Origin: Actinomycetes bacterium
GTDB taxonomy: Bacteria > Actinomycetota > Thermoleophilia > RBG-16-64-13
DNA: 57,842 nt
NCBI GenBank assembly: GCA_024637035.1
Contig: JAGXFW010000028.1
Coordinates: forward strand, 1 to 57,842
Reading direction: 5' to 3'
Each line of letters begins with the position of its first letter. Within the stretch, counting starts at the first letter, position 1. Under the pieces are notes generated by a model. It was not told where the DNA came from. It worked only from the letters and a program-made list of their open reading frames with translations, and did not search any database. Shown one piece after another: positions 43,052-51,651 of the stretch. A program made the position numbers and the translations under genes.

Positions 43052-45492
43052 ACCCGCCCGTGATCACCGAGCAGGAACGCGCCCAGAAGGAACTGGCCGT
43101 GGTCGGCAAGGGCATCCCGAAGGCCGACGCCGGGGTCAAGGTGACCGGTCAGGCCCAGTACATGCACGATCTCGAGCTGCCCAACATGCTCTACGGCAAG
43201 ATCCTCTACTCCGACCGGGCCAGTGCCCGCATCGTGTCCATCGACACGTCGGAGGCTGAGCGCATCCCCGGGGTGAAGGCCGTCCTCACCGCCTACAACA
43301 CGCCCGAGATCCGCTTCGGCTTCCTCAAAGACAACATGGCTCTCAAGAAGGACCGCGTCCGCCAGTACCGCGACGAGGTCGCAGCCGTGGCCGCCACCAC
43401 GCCGGAGTTGGCCGAGGCCGCCATCAAGGCGATCGTGGTGCACTACGAAGACCTGCCCGCCGTCTTCGACCCCGAAGAGGCCATGCAGGAGGGCGCGCCG
43501 CTCGTCCACGAGCTGAACCCCAAGGGCGAACCCAACAAGGACAACCGTCTGCGCCTCCCCTGGAAGTTCTCCGCGGGCGACGTCGAGGCCGGCGAAGCCG
43601 CCTCGGCTTTCATCGCCGAGGGTGAGTACGAGACGGGGTGGGTCACCCACTGTTGCCTCGGCACCGCGGGCTGCGTGGCCGCGTTCGACCCCGACGACAA
43701 CCTCACCATGTACTCCATCACCCAGATCCCGAGCCTGGCCAAGGCCGACTTCCAAGAGGCCATGAAGGCCATGGGCGTGCGGGGCAAGGTGCGCGTGGTG
43801 CTCACCACGCTGGGCGGCGGATTCGGTTCGAAGCTCGACACCTACGCCTTCGAGTACATCGCCATGCTGCTGGCGCACCGCACCAAGAAGCCGGTGAAGA
43901 TCCTCTTCGACCGCGAGGAGGAGTTCTTCGCCACCTCGCCGCGCCAGCCCACGCGCATCAAGATCCGGCAGGGTTGCGACGCCGAGGGCCGCCTCACCTT
44001 CCGCGACATCTCCATGGTGCTCGACAACGGCGCCTACACCAGCTGGGGCGCGACCACGCCCACCGTCATGATGATGCCGTCCTCCAGCCTCTACCAGGTG
44101 GAGAACGTGCGCTTCCGCGCTACCTGCGTCTACACCAACAACACCTATGCCCAGGCCATGCGCGGCTACGGCACGCCGCAGGTGACCTTCGCCATCGAGT
44201 CGAACCTCGACGAGTTGGCCGAGAAGGCCGGCATCGAGGGCTACGAGTTCCGCCTGAAGAACGCCAACCTCCCCGACACGGTCACCCCACAGGGCTTCAA
44301 GGTTGACAGCTGCGGTCACGTGCCCTGCCTGGAGGCCGTGGCGGAGCGCATGGATTGGGCCGGGTATCGGGCGGCGAAGGCGGCTCGTCTTGCCGGTGAC
44401 GCCACCGGGGCTGGCGGCGACGCCACCCTGGTCGAGTCGGACACCGCCGGTGTCCCCCCGGTCGCCCAGGCAGCCTGGACAGAGCTTCCCGACAAGGTGC
44501 GCGGCATAGGCATGGCCTGTCTGCTCCACGTTGGCGGCGGTGCCAAGATCTACAAGTCCGACGGCTGCGGCACCCTCATCAAGGTCGACGACCTCGGCTA
44601 CGTGGACGTCTACTCCGGTTCCATGGACATGGGCCAGGGCCTCGACACCATCCTCCGCCAGATCGTGGCCGAGACTTTGGGCCTCGGCGTCGACCGCATC
44701 AACGTCGTCATCGGCGACACCGACGTCTGCCCTTGGGACGCCGGCGCCCACGCCTCCCGCTCCACCTTCGTGGCGGGCAACTCCGCCCTCTACGCCGCCC
44801 AGCAGGTGCGCGAGCAGATCCTGAACTCGGCCGCCGACATCCTCGACACCCCCCGCGACGGTCTCGACCTCACGGGCGGCATGGTGGTCTGCGCCGACGA
44901 CCCCGAGAAGACCACCAAGATCGAGAAGGTGCTGCGCAAGGCCCACTTCGCCTCGGCCGGCAACACCATGTTCATGGCCGCCTACTTCTACGAGCCTCCC
45001 ACCGACCTCCTCGCCGGCGACTTCAAAGGCAACTACTCCATGGCCTACGCCTGGGGTTGCCACGGCGTGGAGGTGGAGGTGGACCGCCGCACCGGCCAGA
45101 TCGACATCGTGCGCTACATCGCCGCCCACGACGTGGGCAAGGCCATCAACCCCCTGCTTCTCCGCGGCCAGATCCTGGGCGGCGGCCTGCAGGGCATCGG
45201 CTGGGCGCTCGCCGAAGAGATGATCTTCGACGAGGGCAAGCTCCTCAACCCCAACTTCCGCGACTACAAGATGCTGACCGCCCTGGACAGCGTGGACGTG
45301 GAACCTATCCTGGTGGAGGACCCGGCCGCGGCCGGCCCCTACGGAGCCAAGGGCATCGGTGAGCCCGGCCTGGTGCCGACGGCCCCAGCCATCGCCAACG
45401 CTATCTACGACGCGGTGGGGATCAGGTTGCGCAAGCTGCCGATGAAGCCGGAGATGGTGCTCGCGGCCATCATGGAGGCGGAGGGGCGGTAG
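43048..45492 (+). CDS. Molybdenum hydroxylase large subunit (CoxL/XdhA type)
   Basis: This 814-aa Mo-cofactor subunit has TLGGGFGSK near residue 255, the MRGYGTPQ loop near 370, SMDMGQGLDT near 530 and the catalytic Glu in GAKGIGEPGL near 772. This is the arrangement of xanthine dehydrogenase, aldehyde oxidoreductase and 4-hydroxybenzoyl-CoA reductase. The CO-dehydrogenase active-site loop with its Cys is not present. It hydroxylates or dehydroxylates a heterocycle or aryl-CoA; the substrate is unknown. An insertion of about 35 residues (44,395-44,490) is low complexity. Its C-terminal third is duplicated at 49,288-50,059. Confidence 0.85.
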   Translation: MNPPVITEQERAQKELAVVGKGIPKADAGVKVTGQAQYMHDLELPNMLYGKILYSDRASARIVSIDTSEAERIPGVKAVLTAYNTPEIRFGFLKDNMALKKDRVRQYRDEVAAVAATTPELAEAAIKAIVVHYEDLPAVFDPEEAMQEGAPLVHELNPKGEPNKDNRLRLPWKFSAGDVEAGEAASAFIAEGEYETGWVTHCCLGTAGCVAAFDPDDNLTMYSITQIPSLAKADFQEAMKAMGVRGKVRVVLTTLGGGFGSKLDTYAFEYIAMLLAHRTKKPVKILFDREEEFFATSPRQPTRIKIRQGCDAEGRLTFRDISMVLDNGAYTSWGATTPTVMMMPSSSLYQVENVRFRATCVYTNNTYAQAMRGYGTPQVTFAIESNLDELAEKAGIEGYEFRLKNANLPDTVTPQGFKVDSCGHVPCLEAVAERMDWAGYRAAKAARLAGDATGAGGDATLVESDTAGVPPVAQAAWTELPDKVRGIGMACLLHVGGGAKIYKSDGCGTLIKVDDLGYVDVYSGSMDMGQGLDTILRQIVAETLGLGVDRINVVIGDTDVCPWDAGAHASRSTFVAGNSALYAAQQVREQILNSAADILDTPRDGLDLTGGMVVCADDPEKTTKIEKVLRKAHFASAGNTMFMAAYFYEPPTDLLAGDFKGNYSMAYAWGCHGVEVEVDRRTGQIDIVRYIAAHDVGKAINPLLLRGQILGGGLQGIGWALAEEMIFDEGKLLNPNFRDYKMLTALDSVDVEPILVEDPAAAGPYGAKGIGEPGLVPTAPAIANAIYDAVGIRLRKLPMKPEMVLAAIMEAEGR

Positions 45493-45523
45493 GGGCTACG
45501 GAAGGCACCCGACTGCGCTCTGA

Positions 45524-45557
45524 AAATGGGAGCGGCTCTCCCGAGTCGCTCCCATTT
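45524..45557 (+). terminator. Strong hairpin ending the molybdenum hydroxylase operon
   Basis: AAATGGGAGCG (45524-45534) and CGCTCCCATTT (45547-45557) form a perfect 11-bp stem with a 12-nt loop, 31 bp after the coxL-type stop. It separates the catabolic run from the defence-like gene. The U-tract is weak (CCGTTTCC). Confidence 0.65.
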
Positions 45558-45686
45558 CCGTTTCCGAAGGTCGAAAGGTGGGCCTCACGGTTCGCTCAGG
45601 GGTCGCCGACATGGGGCAGATCCGGCGCGGCCACGGCCACAGTTGGTGGTTGCGGCTCTTCATCTCGCACCTCTTTTTCGTCACGG

Positions 45687-45716
45687 TTGACTTGGCAGAC
45701 TCAATAACTCTATAAT
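45687..45716 (+). promoter_or_regulatory. Strong promoter of the PNP-NACHT-WD40 gene
   Basis: TTGACT (45687-45692), 18-bp spacer, TATAAT (45711-45716). This is the best -10 in the window, set in an AT-rich patch unlike the flanking DNA. It indicates independent transcription of the next gene. Confidence 0.7.
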
Positions 45717-45781
45717 GCTCTTGTAGCTTCCGAACGGCACTTGCCCGACGGGATTGCACCACCGAGAGGGGATGTGGTCGC

Positions 45782-48700
45782 ATGGGTTGCCCGCTCACGA
45801 AGGATGAGGCCAGGGGCCTTGTCAGTCTCCTAGAAGAGCTTTGGGAAACCGACCGAACACTGCTTCATCAACTGTGCGATCTCATTCCCAACGGCCACGA
45901 CGGCATGGAGCAGGGAATCGTTCTTCGTACCCTCTACTCCCAGCGTGACCACAAATCCCGCGTCAACGCCTTTGGCAAGCTCCGGCAGCGTGTTCGCGCA
46001 GCCGCCAACAGCGCCGGTGTGGACTTCTCACTAGAAATCCGTGGAGCCAAGAAGCTCGGCGACCGACGCCGTGTCCAATTCGAGGGTGAGCCACGCCTGG
46101 CTCAAGCCGCGCTCCCGGCCCTACTCCGCGCCGAGGGCCGAATGGTCGACAACCGTGCCCGACCTCTCGACAGGGTGGCGGTGATCTTGGTTGTCAATCG
46201 AAACGAACAGAATGCTGTTCTCAGAACCTTCCTCGGGAACGAACCAGCGGCGTCGACTGAGCGGAATGGCAGGACTTATTCGGAGCTGGGCCGGGTTGGC
46301 GACCATCGGGTGGTCCTGGCCATATGCAGGGCAGGCACCATAGGTCCTGGCGCAGCGCATTCGCGTGTGAGCCAGGCGATCGAGGATTGGTTACCGGAGG
46401 TGGTCATCCCCGTGGGAATCGCCTTTGGCACAGATCCGACAGCACAGAAACTCGGTGACATCCTTGTTTCCGACAAGATCCAATCGTACGAGCAACAGCG
46501 GGTCGGCAAGCGAGGGGTAGGTACGCGAGGGAAGCCCGTCATCGAGCCCAGAGGCGACAAGGTCTCAGCCTCTTGGGTTTGGCTCGAACGCCTCCGCCAA
46601 ATGGATGCTCACTGCGCACAGGGAGACGAGTCCTGGCCTGACGTCCATTTCGGCCTGATCCTCTCTGGTGAGAAGCTTGTTGACCACTTGGACTTTCGGG
46701 ACAGCCTGCTTGAGCTTGCCTCTCAGAAGGTGATCGGCGGTGAGATGGAAGCCGCGGGACTGTACGCCGCCGCTTCTGATGCCGACGTCAAAGTGCATTG
46801 GGTGCTCGTGAAAGGGATATCCGATTGGGGCGACGGCACGAAGAAGGCCGATACGCCCGAGGAACAACGCGTCGGGGAGGAGAGGCAGCTGCGGGCCGCC
46901 ACGAACGCGGCCCGTCTTGTGTGGTCCGCCCTTGCCCTCCAGCCATACGAATCGGCGGGCGCACGGGAGCCACCGCGGTCCGAGCCTGATGCCGGGCTCG
47001 CCGAACCGGTGCTTGCCGCGTGGAAGGCCGCCAGGGATCGCCACGTGAGTTCTCGCGGGCAGTGCGCGTCGATGGAGAAGCCGTGGGAATGGAGCCGTGA
47101 CCCGCCGACGGTGGCCGGCTCGGACCCCTCGGTTGACTCCATGGACTATGTCCGTCGATGGCTTGATGACGAATCCGCTCCCCCGCTCTTCGCCCTCCTC
47201 GGGGAATACGGTATGGGGAAGACCGTTCTATGCCAGAGACTGGCGGAAGCGCTCAACGAGGATGCTCGCGTCGGTTCGTCGCTGCAACACCGCCGTGCCT
47301 TCTATTTCGACCTCCGGGATCTCGTCAACCTGCGAGGGCGCGTGCCCTCTGTACGTGAAGTGTTGACCGAATGCCTTGAACGCAGCTACCGGCCGAAGGA
47401 GGGTCAAGCTCCGCTCACGCCTCAGCTCGTGGAGTGGAGCTACGAGAAGGGCGCGCTGGTCATCTTCGACGGCCTTGACGAGGTCCTTGTGCACCTCGAC
47501 GCGGCCATGGGCCAAGCATTCACGCGAGGACTCCTTAGTTTGGCTCACCCCGAGACGAAGGGCCGTGTGCTGATCTCGTGCCGCACCCATTTCTTCCGGA
47601 CACTGCGCGACCAAGCCACTCACTTCACCGCTGAAGACAGGACCGACAAGACGCCGGCCGCCTTCGACGCCATGACGCTGCTGCCCTTCGATGACGATCA
47701 GGTGCGTGAGTACCTGCGTCTCTCTTTGGGGCTGGACGACCTCGAGCCTCTCATGCAGTCGCTTGCCGCGGTGCACAATCTCCCCGAACTGGCCGCTCGG
47801 CCGTACACCCTCAGTTTGATCGCGGAGCAGTTGCCCGCCATCGAGAGACGAATCAGCGCCGGCGAGACGGTGAGAGGGGTCACGTTGTATCGCGAACTGG
47901 TGCGAGGTTGGCTGGAGCGCGACAATACCAAGCACCACCTCAAGATCGACCACAAGCTGGAGCTTGCCACCCATCTGGCAGCTGAGCTCTGGACTCGCGG
48001 CACGCGTCAGATCGAAGTCGGCGAGCTGGAAACGTGGTTCGGCCGCTGGCTCAACGCCGACCCGGACCTGCGGAACCGGTATGGCTCTTTGTCGCCGGAC
48101 AAGCTGGAGGAGGACCTTCGCAACTCCACCTTTCTCGTGCGCGAGGATGCTGCGAGAGCCGAGGAAAACGGCTTTCGTTTCGCACACACTTCCCTGCAGG
48201 AGTTCTTCCTCGCGCAGTATTTGTTCGACGCTCTGCGACACGATGACCCCGATCGCTGGCGCGTTCCATCGCCCAGCGAGGAGACACTCGACTTCCTAGG
48301 TCAGATGCTCGCAGAGGCCGACGGAGGGGAGAAGAACCCGCTCGCCACCCTCGCGAGATGGCGGCTGGTCTATCGCGCCCAGGTCAGTGAGCTGCTTCTG
48401 CGCTATTCGCTGCGCGCCCGGGAGCGGCGTTTGCCCGCGCCTGCGCTTGATGGCATGGTCCTTTACGGGGCGAATCTCATGGGGTTGACGTTCGAGTCAC
48501 GACTCGGTGACCCGTGGCTCGACCTTCGAGATGTGCATTTCGATGGCGCGAACCTCCGCGAGGTTCAGTTCCGTCGCGTGAACCTGCGCGGAGCGAGGTT
48601 CTTGGGTGCTGACCTACGCGGGGCCCTGCTTGACGAATGTGCCTTGCCAGACACTCGGTTTGCGGGCGCGGATTGTTCCGGCGTCACCATGCGACTGTGC

Positions 48701-49285
48701 GATCTCAATGAAGCGCAGTTCAACGGTGCAAAGACACACCATCTGAAGTGGGTGCGATGTAGCAACGTGCCGCAGGTACCAGTGTCGGTGCTTCGGGCGC
48801 CCGGCCTTGACGCTGACGCGGTGCGTCCACCCTTGGTGCTCTCCACCGGCCACCGCCACTGGGTCCAGTCCTGCGCCTACTCCCCGGACGGCCGCCGACT
48901 CCTCTCGGGCGGCGACGACGGCATGCGCCTCTGGGACGCGGACTCGGGCGAGCTTCTGCGCACCCTCGAAGGCCACCGCCACTGGGTTCAGTCCTGCGCC
49001 TACTCCCCGGACGGCCGCCGACTCCTCTCGGGGGGCGTCGACGGCACCCTGCGCCTCTGGGACGCGGACTCGGGCGAGCTTCTGCGCATCGCCGTGCAGG
49101 GTCGGGGCGGCCACTGCTTGTGGGATTCCGGCAAGAACGAGGTTCTCGAGTGTTCCGGCGAGGCATGGCAATGGCTTGGTTGGGCGGTGATCGAAAGCGA
49201 TGGCAGTCCCCGCATCTTGCCGCTAGAGTACTATGGCGAGGTTCCCGGACCACGACCACACGCTACCGACCTCTCACGGACGTAG
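45782..49285 (+). CDS. STAND NTPase: PNP domain, NACHT, pentapeptide repeats, WD40 (predicted defence receptor)
   Basis: This 1,167-aa multidomain protein has a helical N-terminus of about 95 residues resembling an effector-associated domain. A nucleoside-phosphorylase-fold domain follows (about 128-390, with GGEMEAAGLYAAA and VKGISDWGDG). Next are a NACHT ATPase (Walker A GEYGMGKT near 473, Walker B LVIFDGLDE near 559) and its helical C-terminal part, pentapeptide repeats (about 885-1000, DLRD/ANLRE/NLRG/ADLRG), and two WD40 units (about 1022-1103). NACHT/STAND proteins with PNP domains are known or predicted phage-defence receptors in which ligand sensing by the repeats triggers the effector, possibly nucleotide glycosidic cleavage. 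Activity here is inferred. It has its own promoter and no partner gene. The stop lies 2 bp from a truncated coxL copy. Confidence 0.85.
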   Translation: MGCPLTKDEARGLVSLLEELWETDRTLLHQLCDLIPNGHDGMEQGIVLRTLYSQRDHKSRVNAFGKLRQRVRAAANSAGVDFSLEIRGAKKLGDRRRVQFEGEPRLAQAALPALLRAEGRMVDNRARPLDRVAVILVVNRNEQNAVLRTFLGNEPAASTERNGRTYSELGRVGDHRVVLAICRAGTIGPGAAHSRVSQAIEDWLPEVVIPVGIAFGTDPTAQKLGDILVSDKIQSYEQQRVGKRGVGTRGKPVIEPRGDKVSASWVWLERLRQMDAHCAQGDESWPDVHFGLILSGEKLVDHLDFRDSLLELASQKVIGGEMEAAGLYAAASDADVKVHWVLVKGISDWGDGTKKADTPEEQRVGEERQLRAATNAARLVWSALALQPYESAGAREPPRSEPDAGLAEPVLAAWKAARDRHVSSRGQCASMEKPWEWSRDPPTVAGSDPSVDSMDYVRRWLDDESAPPLFALLGEYGMGKTVLCQRLAEALNEDARVGSSLQHRRAFYFDLRDLVNLRGRVPSVREVLTECLERSYRPKEGQAPLTPQLVEWSYEKGALVIFDGLDEVLVHLDAAMGQAFTRGLLSLAHPETKGRVLISCRTHFFRTLRDQATHFTAEDRTDKTPAAFDAMTLLPFDDDQVREYLRLSLGLDDLEPLMQSLAAVHNLPELAARPYTLSLIAEQLPAIERRISAGETVRGVTLYRELVRGWLERDNTKHHLKIDHKLELATHLAAELWTRGTRQIEVGELETWFGRWLNADPDLRNRYGSLSPDKLEEDLRNSTFLVREDAARAEENGFRFAHTSLQEFFLAQYLFDALRHDDPDRWRVPSPSEETLDFLGQMLAEADGGEKNPLATLARWRLVYRAQVSELLLRYSLRARERRLPAPALDGMVLYGANLMGLTFESRLGDPWLDLRDVHFDGANLREVQFRRVNLRGARFLGADLRGALLDECALPDTRFAGADCSGVTMRLCDLNEAQFNGAKTHHLKWVRCSNVPQVPVSVLRAPGLDADAVRPPLVLSTGHRHWVQSCAYSPDGRRLLSGGDDGMRLWDADSGELLRTLEGHRHWVQSCAYSPDGRRLLSGGVDGTLRLWDADSGELLRIAVQGRGGHCLWDSGKNEVLECSGEAWQWLGWAVIESDGSPRILPLEYYGEVPGPRPHATDLSRT
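48848..49093 (+). repeat. Two near-identical WD40-encoding repeats, 123-bp period
   Basis: Units beginning at 48848 and 48971 encode HRHWVQSCAYSPDGRRLLSG and RLWDADSGELLR in both copies. They differ at few bases, mainly one 3-nt length change around the GGDDG/GGVDG loop. Such DNA-level identity implies recent duplication or ongoing homogenisation of the sensor repeats. Confidence 0.85.
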
Positions 49286-49287
49286 GC

Positions 49288-50059
49288 CGTCTGTCCCTGG
49301 GACGCCGGAGCCCACGCCTCCCGCTCCACTTTCGTGGCGGGCAACTCCGCCCTCTACGCGGCCCAGCAGGTGCGCGAGCAGATCCTGAACTCTGCCGCCG
49401 ACATCCTCGCCACCCCCCGCGACGGCCTCGACCTCGAGGGCGGCCTGGTGGTCTGCGCCGACGACCCCGAGAAGACCACCAAGATCGAGAAGGTGCTGCG
49501 CAAGGCCCACTTCGCGAGCGCCGGCAACACCATGTTCATGGCCGCCTACTTCTACGAGCCTCCCACCGACCTCCTGGCCGGCGACTTCAAAGGCAACTAC
49601 TCCATGGCCTACGCCTGGGGCTGCCACGGGGTCGAGGTGGAGGTGGACCGGCGCACGGGCCAGATCGACATCGTGCGCTACATCGCGGCCCACGACGTGG
49701 GCAAGGCCATCAACCCGCTGCTGCTCCGCGGCCAGATCCTGGGTGGCGGTCTGCAGGGCATCGGCTGGGCGCTCGCCGAGGAGATGATCTTCGACCAAGG
49801 CAAGCTCCTCAACCCGAACTTCCGCGACTACAAGATGCTGACCGCCCTGGACAGCGTGGACGTCGAGCCCATCCTGGTGGAGGACCCGGCCGCCGCCGGC
49901 CCCTACGGTGCCAAGGGCATCGGTGAGCCCGGCCTGCTGCCGACGGCCCCGGCCATCGCCAACGCCATCTACGACGCGGTGGGGATCCGGTTGCGCAAGC
50001 TGCCGATGAAGCCGGAGATGGTGCTCGCGGCGATCATGGAGGCGGAGGGGCGGGGGTAG
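49288..50059 (+). pseudogene. 5'-truncated second copy of the molybdenum hydroxylase large subunit
   Basis: About 255 codons match the C-terminal third of the 814-aa large subunit at 43048-45492. By eye only about five amino-acid differences are seen (Asp to Ala, Thr to Glu, Met to Leu, Glu to Gln, Val to Leu) plus an extra final Gly, but many third-position changes. It lacks the first 560 residues, including the FGSK and MGQG regions, and has no start signal of its own, so it cannot be a functional subunit. Homology begins 2 bp after the stop of the STAND gene. The catalytic-Glu segment GAKGIGEPGL is still intact. Confidence 0.9.
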
Positions 50060-50257
50060 GGCAGGGGCCGACTTGAGTTACTGGGCGCCTAGTGCGCACA
50101 ATCCTCCAGGGTCTCACTCGCTTCTCTTCAGCCAAGCCCTGGCGCTTTGCTGAACCGCTGGTCCGCCCACAGCGCCCCTCCTTCCGCTTCGAGGAGGCGC
50201 TGGCCATCCAGTCCCGTTCCCTGGATGGCCACGAGGAGGCGTGAGCGTGAACTCGCC

Positions 50258-50945
50258 ATGGAACGGATTGCGCTTTCGGCTGAGCGCCTCCGCCCGCCCG
50301 ATCTCCCCGGCATCATGAGCGCTTCAGCTGAAGCGGTCGCCTCGCAGGAGCTTTCCATAGTCGAGTTCACCGAGAGTGTGCTCAGCGCCCGAGTGGAGGC
50401 AGCCATCCTGCGGGCTACGGAGACGCGTACGCGCCTGGTTTCCTTCCCGGCCATGAGACCTCGCCGAGTTCGACTTCTCCATCCGGCCCTCCCTCAACCG
50501 CAGGCAGATCATGGCGCTGGGTGGCTGCGCCCTCATTGAGCGGGCCGAGGACCTGCTCCTTCTCAGGCCGCCGAGCGTGGGGAAGTCGCACCTCGCCGTC
50601 GCGCTTGGCATGGAAATCGTTGGTCGTCCCCGGCACGTGCGCCAGCTGGGCTCCTACGCGGACCCCAGCCTGCTCATCGTGAACACCGTGGGGTTCCTAC
50701 TCTTCGGATCCGACGAGGCAGCGCTCCCTTTCGAGGCGGTCTGCCGCCGCTACGAACGGGGCTCCGTCACCCTCACCTCCAACAAGAGCTTCGGAGCCTG
50801 GGCGGAGGTCTTCTCCGGCGACGAGGTGATCGCCATCGCCATTTTCGACCGGCTGCTGCATCACTCTTCAACGATTACGATCAGAGGCGAGAGCTACAGC
50901 CCAAAGGACCGCAAGAAGGCCAGCGTCACGGTGCCGCCAACATGA
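50258..50945 (+). pseudogene. istB: Decayed IS21-family istB (helper ATPase)
   Basis: The reading begins at ATG 50258 and matches IstB up to RLVSFPAM. It then shifts frame near 50455 (an apparent 2-nt loss) and continues with DLAEFDFSIRPSLNRRQI, VGKSHLAVALG, RYERGSVTLTSNKSFGAWAEVF and DRLLHHSSTITIRGESY. Walker A is damaged (RPPSVGKS) and Walker B reads NTVGF instead of DEVGY. About 30 residues are missing between them. No istA is seen upstream. It marks an old insertion next to the truncated coxL. Confidence 0.8.
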
Positions 50946-50947
50946 GA

Positions 50948-50976
50948 CGGGGTCAGTTCTCGACCGGCAGGGTCAA
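50948..50976. mobile_element. Possible IS21 right-end sequence
   Basis: Just after the istB remnant, GGGGTCAGTTCTCGACCGGC resembles the terminal repeats of IS21-family elements. No matching left end was found by eye upstream of 50,258. Confidence 0.35.
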
Positions 50977-51041
50977 AGCTCTGCCAGCATTGATTCGGGC
51001 AAATGCTGGAGGTGAAGCGACTACGCGGAGGCTGCTGCGCG

Positions 51042-51070
51042 TTGCCAGCCTGTCAGCAGTCTATTATGAT
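51042..51070 (+). promoter_or_regulatory. Candidate promoter of the low-GC gene group
   Basis: TTGCCA (51042-51047), 17-bp spacer, TATGAT (51065-51070), about 88 bp upstream of the PNPOx-like start. This lies where base composition changes from the high-GC backbone. Confidence 0.45.
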
Positions 51071-51157
51071 GGTGCTTGCGCTCGTGCGGCGCCGCGTGCG
51101 TTCGGAGGGTTTCTGGGGCCGATCGATAGGATAGGTCCGCGAGCGAAGGAGAACAGG

Positions 51158-51643
51158 ATGTACGATCCTCTTGAATCAGGCTATGAACTCGCTGACTTCT
51201 CTGGCTTCGTTCTTGCTAGGACCACTGCGGTGATTGCGACCCCTCGAGAAGACTGGGGGGTGCAAGTGGCAACCGTCTTCTACGCTACGGACGATGGTAT
51301 TAACCTCTACGTTAAGTCCCACCTAGCCAGCGATCATGGCACGCAGGTACAGCGAGATTCGCGAGTCGCCCTTGCTGTCTACGATCATGCCAGTACATAC
51401 AGTGAGAAGTACGGAGTGCAGCTTCTGGGAATCTGTCACCAAGTGACTGAACGCGAGGAGCTGATTGCGGCAATTGAGATCTTCTCCAGGACATTTCCAG
51501 GCGCTCGTGAACGGTTTGCGCCCATCGAGGAGCTTCTTTCTCCGGGTGTCAAGAGCACTCTCTTTCGTATTCGAGCCATGTCCGGAAAGATGCTGACTCC
51601 GGCTGGCTACTCTAGCGGCTACCAAGTCTTGGCCCAGGGGTAG
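51158..51643 (+). CDS. Pyridoxamine 5'-phosphate oxidase-like (FMN split-barrel) protein
   Basis: This 161-aa protein has the split-barrel pattern of the PNPOx-like superfamily: FVLARTTAVIATPRED, VATVFYATDDGINLYVKSHLASDHGTQVQRDSRVALAVYD, then a C-terminal helix and strand. Members bind FMN, F420 or heme, so the cofactor is uncertain. ATG 51158 is preceded by GAAGGAGAACAGG. The radical SAM gene follows after 8 bp. GC content falls visibly from here to the end of the HAD gene. Confidence 0.7.
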   Translation: MYDPLESGYELADFSGFVLARTTAVIATPREDWGVQVATVFYATDDGINLYVKSHLASDHGTQVQRDSRVALAVYDHASTYSEKYGVQLLGICHQVTEREELIAAIEIFSRTFPGARERFAPIEELLSPGVKSTLFRIRAMSGKMLTPAGYSSGYQVLAQG

Positions 51644-51651
51644 CCGAGATC

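Noticed and set aside
43048-45492. Aerobic carbon monoxide dehydrogenase
   Set aside because: The CoxL active-site Cys loop is not present, the FAD and Fe-S subunits are generic for the family, and the setting is anaerobic.
48848-49093. CRISPR-like or VNTR array
   Set aside because: There are only two units, they are in frame, and they encode canonical WD40 blades.
49288-50059. Second coxL fragment as an assembly duplication
   Set aside because: The copies differ at many third codon positions and at several amino acids, so they are real diverged paralogues, not a copied contig end. Read mapping would settle it.
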